From positions 1-33,790 of the forward strand of contig JAKISR010000021.1 of NCBI GenBank assembly GCA_021648465.1: 33,790 bases of DNA. Direction: 5' to 3'. Shown in pieces: positions 7,533 to 16,994 of this stretch; within the stretch, counting starts at the first letter, position 1; each line of letters starts with the position of its first letter. Under the pieces are notes generated by a model. That model did no database searches. It saw only the letters and a program-made list of their open reading frames with translations, and was not told the DNA's origin. The DNA is from Sulfurimonas sp. (GTDB taxonomy: Bacteria; Campylobacterota; Campylobacteria; Campylobacterales; Sulfurimonadaceae). The position numbers were made by a program, and so were the translations under genes.

Positions 7533-8243
7533 TTATTGTTCACTTAAAAATTCTTCAATATCTTGTGCTATCTCTTCTATTGCGTCAGTTGCTTTTTTAT
7601 ATAAAACTTTATCAAAAAGTACATCATCTATTGCATCACTCTGTTCATAATTGTTTAGTATAGATTTTTCAACAAATTGTGCAATCATATTTACCCCAAC
7701 AACATTTCCACTTGTTCCAATTACAATAAAAAATTCACAATCTTGTACTTCTTTATTTAGTACTTCATACATTGGAGCAGCTTCTCCAAAAAACACTATA
7801 TTTGGTCTTAATTTTGCTCCACAAGGTTTACAAAAACCATTATTTGAATCATATAAACTTCTATATCCAATATTAACTATATCTGAACACTCTTGACATC
7901 TCACTTCATTCATAAATCCATGAAGATGAATCACATCTTCTTGTTTTAATCCAGCTTTTTGAAAAAGATTATCTACATTTTGAGTTATAACTGCTATATC
8001 ATTTGGGTATTTGTTTTTTAAATCAGCAATAATATCATGTGCATAATTTGATTCTTTGTCCTCTAAGTCCAGTCTTCTTTTATCATAGAATTCTATGGTA
8101 AGTGATTCATTTTTCTCTAAAGAATCATGATTACATACTACACTTACATCATACTCTTCCCAAAGACCACCACTATCTCTAAATGTACTTATTCCAGACT
8201 CAGCACTAATTCCTGCACCACTAAATATTATGATTTTTGACAT
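7533..8243 (-). CDS. cobB: CobB-type sirtuin, NAD-dependent protein deacylase
   Basis: A SIR2-family enzyme removing acyl groups from lysines with NAD+. Visible motifs are GAGISAESGISTFRDSGGLW (NAD site) near the N-terminus, TQNVDNL, the catalytic His in HLHG, a Zn site with CQEC and CKPC pairs, and RPNIVFFGE. The segment FYDKRRLDL places a Tyr and Arg three residues apart, the pair that in class III sirtuins (SIRT5, E. coli CobB) reads succinyl and malonyl groups, so a wider deacylase range is likely. The second ATG, at 8243 (MSKIIIF), is chosen as start because the ribosome site AAAGG is seven bases before it but only one base before the ATG at 8249. The protein is then 236 residues. Confidence 0.9.
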   Translation of the reverse strand: MSKIIIFSGAGISAESGISTFRDSGGLWEEYDVSVVCNHDSLEKNESLTIEFYDKRRLDLEDKESNYAHDIIADLKNKYPNDIAVITQNVDNLFQKAGLKQEDVIHLHGFMNEVRCQECSDIVNIGYRSLYDSNNGFCKPCGAKLRPNIVFFGEAAPMYEVLNKEVQDCEFFIVIGTSGNVVGVNMIAQFVEKSILNNYEQSDAIDDVLFDKVLYKKATDAIEEIAQDIEEFLSEQ

Positions 8244-8609
8244 AAACATACCTTTTAAAAGATTTATAGGTATTATATTATATTTAAATTAAGAGTTTTA
8301 CTTTATAGATGTTTCAGATTTGGGAGAAAGAAATGAAACACCTATAAAGTGAAACTTACTAAAATGAATACGTTATATGTATGGTTATATTTACTTAGCT
8401 CATTTGCTTTTGAAGTATCATAATATTATATTATGTCACCTGCTTGAAGAGCATCTATTGTTAATGCAATTAGAAAAATTATTTTTCCAATTTTGTTTCT
8501 TTTGTAAGAATGCCTTACACACTAGTATTTTTAAATCAGAGTAATTTTATCCGATTTAACTTTTAACCATCTTATTATTTATTTATTAGTCCCTAAGACT
8601 AAGCTTGAT
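8244..8609. other. intergenic gap between cobB and pflA
   Basis: No convincing gene is present in these 366 bases. The part next to cobB holds its ribosome site and a long imperfect palindrome (described separately). Near 8450-8510 a minus-strand frame without a start codon reads IGKIIFLIALTIDALQAGD and then stops. It resembles an N-terminal signal peptide, but it has no body behind it and may be a relic. A weak six-base-pair hairpin near 8590-8606 follows the pflA stop but lacks a T run. The gap is very AT-rich, and the cobB promoter probably lies here. Confidence 0.5.
8294..8356. repeat. long imperfect palindrome upstream of cobB
   Basis: Arm 8294-8316 is the reverse complement of 8334-8356 at 21 of 23 positions. 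The loop is 17 bases (8317-8333). As minus-strand RNA, one of the two mismatches becomes a G-U pair. It is not followed by a T run in either direction, and it begins about 50 bases upstream of the cobB start, so it is not an obvious terminator. It could be a relic of a small palindromic element, a leader structure or a protein-binding site. Confidence 0.7.
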
Positions 8610-10985
8610 TTAATTGTCTAGTTCTTTTGCTTTCTTTGCTAATTCGGCCCAAGCTGAATTTTTATCTGCATTAATCGCTTCCTGATAAGCAATCTTTGCA
8701 TCATCATCTCTCCACAGTTTTTCAAGTATGCTACCTAAAAGATATTTTTGTCTTGATCTCTCATTGTTACTTAACTCTATATCATTTAATGATGTTACAA
8801 CATCTAATGCTTCATTATTACGACTTTTGTTAATATATGCTTGATAAAGAGCAAACTCTATAAAAGGACTTTGTGGATATGAGTCAGATAAAACTTGTAT
8901 TTCTAAAACTTTTTCACCATATTCTATAACTAAATTACTGTCTTTTTTATTACTTCCTACTGCCATAACTGCTACATATCTATCTATGTCTTTATAACTT
9001 TGTTTAAATATCTTTTTAATATCTTTAATAGATTCGATCATCTTAATGCTATTTTCAAGTCTTTGATAAGTATCAAATATATATCTGTAAATATCTATAT
9101 ATGGAGAATTTTTATCATCCTCAATTAAGCTAATTAAATCTTTTGAAGCTTCTATAACATTACTATAGTTACCAGTTGCAAAATCTAATTTTATATATCT
9201 ATATAACCATTTTTTTCTGTGTTCTAAATTTTTAGATTTTAGGTTTTTATCCGCTATTTTTTTAGCAAGTGCATAATCACCACCTTTCATAGCACAGTCA
9301 TACACTCCGCTATCCCATTTATTTGATAATTCTATCTTATATTTAGATGAGATTATAAGTACACTATTGCATTCTTTATTTTTTAAAGCATTTTTCATAG
9401 TTCCTATAGCAGCATCAGTTATCATTTTAGGCACATCTGAGTAATCTTCTCCAATTAACTCAAGAAGCTGACTTTCCATTTCAAGAGCATCTCTAAACTT
9501 TTTATTTTCTATTAGTAATTTTGCTTTTTCATAGATAGCTCTACTACCTATACTATCCTCACTGTATTCTTCCATTAAAATATTGTATTCATTTAATTTT
9601 GTAGTAAAATTTGCATCACTGACATCAAAAAATAGAGCATCTTTAGCAATACTAACTTCCTCTAAAAATTCACCATCATTAAAAAGTTTTATATATTTAT
9701 TTAAAGCTACTAAAGCTTTTTTCTTATACTTTGTTTTGCCTAACCATATACCAACATTTCTTGACAACTCTTCATACTCATCATACTCAGAAGAGATATT
9801 GTTAAAGATAGCTTCTGCTATATATGCTCCAGATATGTAATCTCCATTATCTACAAAATCATACATCAAATTCATTGATTTATTCATATACTTTGTAAAA
9901 TATTCAGGTTTCGCATCTACAATTTTTTTTGTATACTTTGCTGCTAATTTTAAATTTGAATTTGACATATAGTTTTTTGATAATCTATAAGCAGCTGCAA
10001 CTGCTACATCTAAATCTTTTGTTCTATTAATAGCTTTTATATATATCTCTCTAGCACGAGATGAACTACCTGATGATTCTAAAAGTTCGCCTTTATAAAT
10101 ATAAGCCCAGTATACATATGGTGAATCAGCATGTTCACTAAAAAGACGATCAAAGAAATAATCAGCATCACTAACAAGTCCAGACTTTCCATAAGCATTA
10201 GCAATTAAAGAAAGAACTTCTGCTACATTTTCATCTGAAGAATAATCTCTTAAATATTTTTTCGCACTCTCAATAGCTTTATCATACTCTTTTAGTTTTA
10301 TATGTACTTTTGTTTTATAAAATAATAATTCTGGTTTAAAAAGAGTATTTGGATATTTATTTAACACTTCATCAATAAGTTCTAAACAAAATTCATATTT
10401 ATGATTTTTATATAGTTTTTTGATTTTTATATAGCCTGCGACATCACCAACTTTTTTTATATGCACTGGCTTTCCTTCTATATCTAAACTACCAACATAT
10501 GGAAGCATATCTTTATCAAGAAAAAATGGGAAATTTATAGAGGCATCTGTTTTTTTATGAGGCTTTATATATGGTATTTCCTCTTTATAACCAACTATCA
10601 TCCAATGATATGATAGTTTCACATTTGGAGAAAAAATTGTATTTTCTTTTGTTAAATCAAAAATCATTGGATATAGTTTCATCTTTTCAAATGTCTCAAT
10701 AATAAGAAAAAAAGTTTTATTTTTTATCTCTATATCTATTTTAAAAAAACTATTTTGTAATTTTTTAAATTTTTTTGATGGAGATTTTGAAAAAGCACAA
10801 ATTATTTTTACTGTTATATCAAAATCATTTTTTATCTCTTGACATAAAAATTTATCTTTTGCTTTTAGATGAAGAGTTGAATATGGTTGATGGTTCTCTC
10901 TTGCGCCTTGAAGTGATATTTCAAGTGCATTTAAAGAAAAAGAAGTGATGGTTAAAATAAGAGTAAAGAATATCGCCTTTAACAA
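8610..10985 (-). CDS. pflA: PflA-like TPR protein of the flagellar motor scaffold
   Basis: A 791-residue exported protein. Residues 1-20 form a signal peptide, with cleavage likely after LNA. A mainly beta N-terminal domain (about 21-160) follows, starting LEISLQGARENHQPYSTLHLK. From about 185 to the end is a chain of TPR-like helical hairpins, such as AIESAKKYLRDYSSDENVAEVL and a final AKIAYQEAINADKNSAWAELAK. Length, signal peptide and layout match PflA (paralysed flagellum A, about 790 residues) of Campylobacter and Helicobacter, a periplasmic protein that forms the spokes of the disk scaffold holding stator units. It follows nuoN in the same direction after about 130 bases containing hairpins, so it may be transcribed separately. 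A general TPR periplasmic protein is the alternative. Confidence 0.75.
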   Translation of the reverse strand: MLKAIFFTLILTITSFSLNALEISLQGARENHQPYSTLHLKAKDKFLCQEIKNDFDITVKIICAFSKSPSKKFKKLQNSFFKIDIEIKNKTFFLIIETFEKMKLYPMIFDLTKENTIFSPNVKLSYHWMIVGYKEEIPYIKPHKKTDASINFPFFLDKDMLPYVGSLDIEGKPVHIKKVGDVAGYIKIKKLYKNHKYEFCLELIDEVLNKYPNTLFKPELLFYKTKVHIKLKEYDKAIESAKKYLRDYSSDENVAEVLSLIANAYGKSGLVSDADYFFDRLFSEHADSPYVYWAYIYKGELLESSGSSSRAREIYIKAINRTKDLDVAVAAAYRLSKNYMSNSNLKLAAKYTKKIVDAKPEYFTKYMNKSMNLMYDFVDNGDYISGAYIAEAIFNNISSEYDEYEELSRNVGIWLGKTKYKKKALVALNKYIKLFNDGEFLEEVSIAKDALFFDVSDANFTTKLNEYNILMEEYSEDSIGSRAIYEKAKLLIENKKFRDALEMESQLLELIGEDYSDVPKMITDAAIGTMKNALKNKECNSVLIISSKYKIELSNKWDSGVYDCAMKGGDYALAKKIADKNLKSKNLEHRKKWLYRYIKLDFATGNYSNVIEASKDLISLIEDDKNSPYIDIYRYIFDTYQRLENSIKMIESIKDIKKIFKQSYKDIDRYVAVMAVGSNKKDSNLVIEYGEKVLEIQVLSDSYPQSPFIEFALYQAYINKSRNNEALDVVTSLNDIELSNNERSRQKYLLGSILEKLWRDDDAKIAYQEAINADKNSAWAELAKKAKELDN

Positions 10986-11078
10986 TTTTTCTCCTCTTTT
11001 TTAACTTTATTTTTTAATTGATAAAGCATGGTTTACTATGCGTGGGCTCTCTACCGAAGAGAACTTAGCGTTAGCGTA

Positions 11079-11103
11079 AGGCAAGGAACTTAATTCCTTG
11101 CCT
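11079..11103 (-). terminator. perfect hairpin after nuoN, possible terminator
   Basis: AGGCAAGGAA at 11079-11088 pairs perfectly with TTCCTTGCCT at 11094-11103, with a five-base loop. It lies 12 bases beyond the nuoN stop. Neither side has a T run, so it may act with Rho, protect the 3' end of the nuo mRNA, or pause transcription. Two weaker hairpins follow before pflA: TCTCT/AGAGA near 11047-11062 and GCATGG/CTATGC near 11025-11041. Confidence 0.5.
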
Positions 11104-11114
11104 GTACAAAATAA

Positions 11115-12623
11115 CTAATATCCACTGCCATATACAAATGCTGTAATAAACTCTAATAATGTATTTAGTATTAAAAAAGCAAATATAGTTCCTACAGCCG
11201 CAAAACCAATAATAGTTTTTAAAGAGAGTGTTGCATTTGTTACACTTACATTTCCATCTGAACCTTTCATAGGCTCTTTCATAAACATGTATACTATTAG
11301 TTTTAAATAATAATAAGCTGCTATTGCAGAGTTAAGTGCCATAATAAGTGCTAAAACAATAAAATCAGCTGTAACGGCAGAAGATATCATATACATTTTA
11401 CCCCAAAACAATGCAAATGGTGGAAGTCCAGCTAAACTCAACATAAACAGAGCCATAATTGAAGCGGCAATTGGTGCTGTTTTTACCATTCCCGCAAATT
11501 TATTATAAGAGTGATCTGAGCTTTGTCCTGCAGGAAGATTTTTTTGCCTTGAAATCCAAAGCATTGAGAATGATCCAAGATTAGTAAAACTAAACAATAT
11601 CCAATAGAGAAATAATGCTGAATTTGCCTGTGTAGTACCTATAAGTATTGCAGCCATTACAAAACCAGCATGTGAAATAGAACTATATGCAAGCATTCTT
11701 TTTACATCTGTTTGAACTAATGCCCAAATATTTGCCATTGTCATAGTTATAACAACAAGAGCATATAAAATCACTTCTAACCAAATAATTCCACTTTGAA
11801 TTAAAAATTCAAAAAGTCTCATAGCAACAACGAATGCTGCAATTTTTGGAACAATTGACATGTAACCTGCCATCGCAGCAGATGATCCTTCGTATACATC
11901 TGGAGCCCATGTATGAAAAGGCACAATTGATAGCTTAAAACCAAATGATGCTAACATAAACACAACACCTATTAAAACAAACTCAATATTTTCATAATTA
12001 TTTGCTTGTAGAACTTGTGCAATTTGATTAATCTCTATAGAGCCTGTAAGTGCGTAAAATACCATAGAACCAAAACTAAAGAAACCAGCAGCTAAAGCAC
12101 CCATTGTAAAATACTTAACAGCTGCTTCAAATGATTTATCACGATTGTGCATAGCAATTAGTGTATATAATGCAAGAGATGCTGTCTCTAATCCAACAAA
12201 GATAAGGATTAAATTATCTGTTGCAACCATAAACTGGAATCCACCAATCATAAATAAAAATAGTGCAAAGAATTCTGGATAAGAAAATTCATGAAATCTT
12301 TTTTGTGATAATGCTAATGGGATAAACAACATTGAAGCACCAACTATTATAAACTGAGATAAAATAGCAAGTCCATCTATAAGCATAACATCAAACACAC
12401 CCATAATGGTGCCATTTTCAGTGAATATTTCTGCTGACTCTATTAAAAATATAAAATCTATTCCTAAAATAAGAAGGCTAAGCATTACATATAAAGATCT
12501 ATCTTGTTCACTTTTAAAGAAATCAATAATTAAAATCAACAATGCACCAACAATAGGTACTAACATAGGTGCAAGTGTCATTAAATTTAGTGACTCTAAT
12601 GAAATATTTACTGGTTCTAACAT
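11115..12623 (-). CDS. nuoN: NuoN, proton-pumping membrane subunit of complex I
   Basis: A 502-residue antiporter-like subunit with about 14 membrane helices. The first key acidic residue is in IFVGLETASLALY. The second half-channel motif is FKLSIVPFHTWAPDVYEGSS, where Lys and the PFHTWxPD block are conserved, followed by MSIVPKIAAF and the later SSISHAGF block. It couples quinone reduction to proton movement. The ATG overlaps the nuoM stop by one base (TAATG), so they are coupled. It is the last gene of the nuo operon; a hairpin and then pflA follow. Confidence 0.96.
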   Translation of the reverse strand: MLEPVNISLESLNLMTLAPMLVPIVGALLILIIDFFKSEQDRSLYVMLSLLILGIDFIFLIESAEIFTENGTIMGVFDVMLIDGLAILSQFIIVGASMLFIPLALSQKRFHEFSYPEFFALFLFMIGGFQFMVATDNLILIFVGLETASLALYTLIAMHNRDKSFEAAVKYFTMGALAAGFFSFGSMVFYALTGSIEINQIAQVLQANNYENIEFVLIGVVFMLASFGFKLSIVPFHTWAPDVYEGSSAAMAGYMSIVPKIAAFVVAMRLFEFLIQSGIIWLEVILYALVVITMTMANIWALVQTDVKRMLAYSSISHAGFVMAAILIGTTQANSALFLYWILFSFTNLGSFSMLWISRQKNLPAGQSSDHSYNKFAGMVKTAPIAASIMALFMLSLAGLPPFALFWGKMYMISSAVTADFIVLALIMALNSAIAAYYYLKLIVYMFMKEPMKGSDGNVSVTNATLSLKTIIGFAAVGTIFAFLILNTLLEFITAFVYGSGY

Positions 12624-14170
12624 TAATATGCCTCCTGTGCTGTAGTTCTTATAATTAAAGTACTAGGATTTGGGATTCTAGCTTTTGCCTCTTTTGTTAC
12701 TGCTTTTTCATGCATTAAACTAACTAATGACTCAACACTATTGCTTATTGGACCTAATACAGGCTTAGGATATATACCTAGCCAAATTGTAATAATAACC
12801 AATGGTACTAAAGCAATAAGCTCTCTTTTGTTTACATCAGGAAGATTTTTATTTTCCTCTTTTGTAACTTTACCAAAGAACATTTTTTTATAAGCTGATA
12901 ACATATAAATAGCTCCAACGATAATTGCAATACCTGCTATTATCGTTAAAATATGTGATTGTTGATAAAAACCAAGTAAACTTAAAAATTCTCCAACAAA
13001 GTTAATAGTAAGCGGCATACCAACTGATGCCATTATCATTATTCCAAAGATAGTTGCAAATCTTGGCATAACATGAGCTAAACCACCAAACTCACTCATA
13101 AGTTTAGTATTTCTTCTATCATAAATAACACCAACAAGGAAAAACAAAGCACCTGATACAACACCGTGAGCAATCATTAAAAAGATTGAACCAGAGATTC
13201 CCTCAATATTTAATGCAAATGTACCAAGGATAATAACACCCATATGTGATACAGAAGAATATGCAACAAGTTGTTTAATGTCTTTTTGCGCATAAGCCAC
13301 CATTGCAGTGTATATAATCATAATGATTGCGAGTATTGCGATAGGGAACATAAAATAAACCGATGCGTCAGGGAACATTGGTAATGAAAAACGAACAAAT
13401 GCATATGTACCCATTTTTAACAATATCGCTGCAAGTATGACAGAACCTATTGTTGGTGCTTGTCCGTGAGCATATGGCAACCATGTATGAAATGGAAACA
13501 TTGGAACTTTGATAGCAAAACCAAAGAAAAATGCAACAAAAAGCCAAAGCTGATAATTCTCAGGCAGAACTAAACGATGCCAATCAAGAATCGCAAAACT
13601 CCACTGACCAGTTGTTTGGTAGTACAAATATGCCATTACTAAAATACCAACCAACATCACAAGTGAACCTGCAAATGTATATAAAAAGAATTTAACTGAA
13701 GCATAAATTCTTAAAGGTCCACCCCATGCACCAATAATATATAACATTGGAACAAGTGAAAGCTCCCAAAACACATAAAATACAATTGCATCAAGAGAAG
13801 CAAAAACACCAACCATAGTCATTTGTAAAAACAGAAGTGTGATAATCATATTTTTTACATTTTTAGTATCCGTAAGCGAAGCGATACCAATCATTGTAAA
13901 AAATGCTGCTAATATAATTATAAATAGTGAGATACCATCAACACCAACTATATAATTAATTCCAAATACTGGAACTAATGCAATATGTTCCATAAACTGC
14001 ATACCTGAAGCACTATTATCAAAAAAGAACCAAAGTAATAAAGAGAGAGCAAACTCTATAGTAGCAACTGCTACACCATAAGTACGTATACTATTTTTAT
14101 CTACTACAAATCCTAGTATTGCCGCTAGTGCTGGGAAGAAAATTAAAATTGATAAGATATTGTCTAACAT
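12623..14170 (-). CDS. nuoM: NuoM, proton-pumping membrane subunit of complex I
   Basis: A 515-residue antiporter-like subunit. The proton-channel Glu is in FYVFWELSLVPMLYIIGAWGG. The helix-7/8 block is FAIKVPMFPFHTWLPYAHGQAPTIGS, and AYSSVSHMGVI gives the third conserved patch. The second-half Lys region is LLKMGTYAFVRF. Length and helix content are normal for NuoM. The ATG lies directly against the nuoL stop with no spacer. The last 30 residues are hydrophilic and somewhat variable (VTKEAKARIPNPST). Confidence 0.97.
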   Translation of the reverse strand: MLDNILSILIFFPALAAILGFVVDKNSIRTYGVAVATIEFALSLLLWFFFDNSASGMQFMEHIALVPVFGINYIVGVDGISLFIIILAAFFTMIGIASLTDTKNVKNMIITLLFLQMTMVGVFASLDAIVFYVFWELSLVPMLYIIGAWGGPLRIYASVKFFLYTFAGSLVMLVGILVMAYLYYQTTGQWSFAILDWHRLVLPENYQLWLFVAFFFGFAIKVPMFPFHTWLPYAHGQAPTIGSVILAAILLKMGTYAFVRFSLPMFPDASVYFMFPIAILAIIMIIYTAMVAYAQKDIKQLVAYSSVSHMGVIILGTFALNIEGISGSIFLMIAHGVVSGALFFLVGVIYDRRNTKLMSEFGGLAHVMPRFATIFGIMIMASVGMPLTINFVGEFLSLLGFYQQSHILTIIAGIAIIVGAIYMLSAYKKMFFGKVTKEENKNLPDVNKRELIALVPLVIITIWLGIYPKPVLGPISNSVESLVSLMHEKAVTKEAKARIPNPSTLIIRTTAQEAY

Positions 14171-16096
14171 CTACTTAACTCCTATCGCTGATAGAATCGA
14201 AGCGACTCCATCAGAATGTCTAGCTGCTAGTCCAAAAACCACAGCTAATGATAACATACCAACTGTACCAGCTACCATCCACTTAAGCATAGTAGAAAGA
14301 TTTCCACTATGCATCTCTCTTGTATTTTCACCTGTATTGTAAAATGCTTTAGCTATTCCATCCACGCTTGCATCAATAATTTTTTGATCAATTTCACTCC
14401 AGAAGAAAGCTGAAATCTTTCCATATGGTTTTGCAACAAATTCTTCATAAATATATGGGATATAATATTGATTACTTAATAATTTATATCCAAAACTTTT
14501 CTCCATTGCAGATGTTCCATCAGGTACTTTAATATCCCTGCTTGTATATTTTTTATAGGCATAAAAAATTGCAGCACCAACAAGAAGTTGGGTTCCAATT
14601 GTTATAATCCAATATACTATTGGAGAATCTATATGATACTCAGTTGCTGGAAGAACTTGTGTAACCATCTCAAAGTAAGTCATCTTAAATACACCAGCTA
14701 TAACGGCAAGTAAAAGAAGAGGACTCATTGCAACTAACATAAATTTATATGCTTCATGTGGATCAATACCAAATAATTTATATCTCTCTTCACCATGAAA
14801 GATTAGTGCAACCAATCTAAATGAGTAAAATGCTGTAAGAGCAGCAGTAAATAGTAATACAGAGTAGATAATATAGTGATTATCAATAAATGCAACCTCT
14901 AAAATCAAATCTTTTGAGAAAAATCCAGCAAGAGGAAAAATTCCAGCTAATGCTACAGAAGCGACAGTCATCATAATAAATGTACCCTTCATAACTTTTT
15001 TTAGCCCACCCATCTTAAATGGGTCAAGTTCATCTTTCATAGCATGCATAACATTACCAGCACCAAGAAATAATAGTGCTTTAAAAAATGCATGAGCCAT
15101 AAGATGAAATAGTGCAACCCAATAAGCACCTAAGCCAGCTGCTGCAAACATATAACCTAACTGAGATAAAGTTGAGTATGCAATAATTCTTTTCATATCA
15201 CGATTAACAAGTGCCATTGATGCAGCAAATAATGCAACAAATGCTCCTAGAGATGCAATAAATAATCCAACATTAGGAATTAAATCATAAAGTGGGCTAG
15301 CACGAACTATAAGATAAACACCAGCTGTTACCATAGTTGCTGCATGAATTAATGCAGAAACAGGAGTTGGTCCTTCCATCGCATCTGCAAGCCAAGTATG
15401 TAGAGGAAATTGAGCTGATTTACCCATAGCTCCAATAAATAAAAATATACCCATCCATGTTAAAACATCAGTCTCAAGTGCGGGCATAGCAGCAAAAGCT
15501 TCATCATACTGAAGCGTACCTGTATTCCAGTATATTAAGAAGATACCAATTAGCATTCCAAGATCAGCAATACGGTTCATAATAAATGCTTCATTTGCAG
15601 CCCATGTAGCACTCTCTTTGTGATACCAAAAACCAATAAGACCCCATGAACAAAGACCAACACCTTCCCAACCAATGAAAAGACCAGCAAAATTATCACT
15701 CATAACAAGAATCATCATTGAGAAAACAAAAGCTGATAGCCAAGCAAAGAAACGATTAAATGATTTATCATGGCTCATATAACCAATAGCATAAACATGC
15801 ACAACAGTTGAAACTAAAGTAACAACCATCATCATAGTAACACTAACTTGATCAACTACAAATCCAAAAGGGATATAAAGCTCTCCTGTAGCCATCCACG
15901 TCATCATTTCAACATGAATACTCGAACCTGTTTGCAGTACATATACTAAAAGTATACTACTTGCTATAAATGAAACAAACAATAATGCACTCGGAATAAT
16001 TCCTGCAATTAGTGTTTTCGGTTTAGCACTAAAAAGTGCAGCGAACATTGAACCAACTAGTGGTGCAAATAGCGCTATATATAAAAACATTTCCAT
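14171..16096 (-). CDS. nuoL: NuoL, distal proton-pumping membrane subunit of complex I
   Basis: A 641-residue subunit with the antiporter-like core and the C-terminal extension that forms the long lateral helix (from about residue 490). The core motifs are LFIGWEGVGLCSWGLIGFWY with the key Glu, then GKSAQFPLHTWLADAMEGPTPVSALIHAATMVTAGVYL, and AYSTLSQLGYM. It is slightly longer than E. coli NuoL (613). It starts with ATG four bases after the nuoK stop. No missing key residues are seen. Confidence 0.97.
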   Translation of the reverse strand: MEMFLYIALFAPLVGSMFAALFSAKPKTLIAGIIPSALLFVSFIASSILLVYVLQTGSSIHVEMMTWMATGELYIPFGFVVDQVSVTMMMVVTLVSTVVHVYAIGYMSHDKSFNRFFAWLSAFVFSMMILVMSDNFAGLFIGWEGVGLCSWGLIGFWYHKESATWAANEAFIMNRIADLGMLIGIFLIYWNTGTLQYDEAFAAMPALETDVLTWMGIFLFIGAMGKSAQFPLHTWLADAMEGPTPVSALIHAATMVTAGVYLIVRASPLYDLIPNVGLFIASLGAFVALFAASMALVNRDMKRIIAYSTLSQLGYMFAAAGLGAYWVALFHLMAHAFFKALLFLGAGNVMHAMKDELDPFKMGGLKKVMKGTFIMMTVASVALAGIFPLAGFFSKDLILEVAFIDNHYIIYSVLLFTAALTAFYSFRLVALIFHGEERYKLFGIDPHEAYKFMLVAMSPLLLLAVIAGVFKMTYFEMVTQVLPATEYHIDSPIVYWIITIGTQLLVGAAIFYAYKKYTSRDIKVPDGTSAMEKSFGYKLLSNQYYIPYIYEEFVAKPYGKISAFFWSEIDQKIIDASVDGIAKAFYNTGENTREMHSGNLSTMLKWMVAGTVGMLSLAVVFGLAARHSDGVASILSAIGVK

Positions 16097-16100
16097 ATTT

Positions 16101-16409
16101 TTATCCTCTCATCGTTGACATGCTGTCAAGATCAATGTTGTTATGTCTTTTGTGCCAAAGAATTAATAAACCAAGACCAACAGCAACCTCTGAAGCGGCA
16201 ATAGCTATAACAAAAAATGCAAACATTTGTCCAGTTAAGTCACCATTATAATGTGAAATAGCAGCAAAAGAGATATTAACTGAATTAAGAAGTATCTCTG
16301 TTGCAAAGAAAAGCATAAGAAGATTTTTTCTTCTCATTACACCAATTAAACCAATAGAGAAGAGTATAGTTGATAATACTAGATAGTGGTTTAGTCCAAT
16401 TTCCATCAT
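16101..16409 (-). CDS. nuoK: NuoK, small membrane subunit of complex I
   Basis: A 102-residue subunit with three helices, homologous to MrpC. The two buried Glu residues needed for proton transfer are visible in FFATEILLNSVNISF (helix 2) and AASEVAVGLGLL (helix 3). Two successive ATGs (16409 and 16406) are possible starts; the first overlaps the nuoJ stop by four bases and is used here. Length and motifs are normal. Confidence 0.96.
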   Translation of the reverse strand: MMEIGLNHYLVLSTILFSIGLIGVMRRKNLLMLFFATEILLNSVNISFAAISHYNGDLTGQMFAFFVIAIAASEVAVGLGLLILWHKRHNNIDLDSMSTMRG

Positions 16410-16984
16410 AATAAAACCTTTTTATTTTCTTCTTCTTTTTTCATCTCTTTAATCTCATCTTCATCCATAAGAGTAAGAGATAAATCCATTTTCTTTCCAG
16501 CTAAAATAATACCTGAGATCATTGCAACAAGTAGCATCACCGCTGCAACTTCAAATGGAACTAAATACTTAGTAAATAAAACCATTCCAATATCCTGAGT
16601 ATTGCCAACTCCTTCTGTTATTGGATAAAGAGCAGTTATATTATCAGTTACAATTGGAGCAGCAAAAATTACAACAATTAAAACAGCAGCTACAAGACTT
16701 AAACCAACTATTACAAATCTATTACCTTGTTTCTCTTTTACTTCTCTTGTTGTATCAAAAAACATCATACCAAAAGCGTATAATGCCATCACAGCACCTG
16801 AATAAACCATAATTTGTACAGCACCTAAGAAGTCAGCTCCTAAGATAAAGAAAAACGCTGATATAAAAATCATTCCTGCTGCTAATGCTGTTAGGGCATA
16901 TAACGCCTGTGATGTAGTAACTGTGATATAAAACATCGAAATTGTTAAAAAAGAAAACAGATAAAATGCAATTGCTTCAAACAT
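16406..16984 (-). CDS. nuoJ: NuoJ, membrane subunit of complex I
   Basis: A 192-residue subunit with five helices. The third helix region, ADFLGAVQIMVYSGAVMALYAFGMM, is the family hallmark; it contains the pi-bulge helix that changes shape during turnover. The C-terminal tail after the last helix is charged (EDEIKEMKKEEENKK) and reaches the cytoplasm. It starts 11 bases after the nuoI stop. The central loop between helices 4 and 5 is typical. Confidence 0.95.
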   Translation of the reverse strand: MFEAIAFYLFSFLTISMFYITVTTSQALYALTALAAGMIFISAFFFILGADFLGAVQIMVYSGAVMALYAFGMMFFDTTREVKEKQGNRFVIVGLSLVAAVLIVVIFAAPIVTDNITALYPITEGVGNTQDIGMVLFTKYLVPFEVAAVMLLVAMISGIILAGKKMDLSLTLMDEDEIKEMKKEEENKKVLL

Positions 16985-16994
16985 AATGAACTCC

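Noticed and set aside
8450..8510. Small exported protein (IGKIIFLIALTIDALQAGD)
   Set aside because: The frame has no start codon, stops right after the signal-like stretch, and has no ribosome site.
16621..16812. Gln/Leu-rich plus-strand ORF opposite nuoJ
   Set aside because: It is the antisense shadow of the nuoJ helices; its composition is an artefact and it has no start signals.
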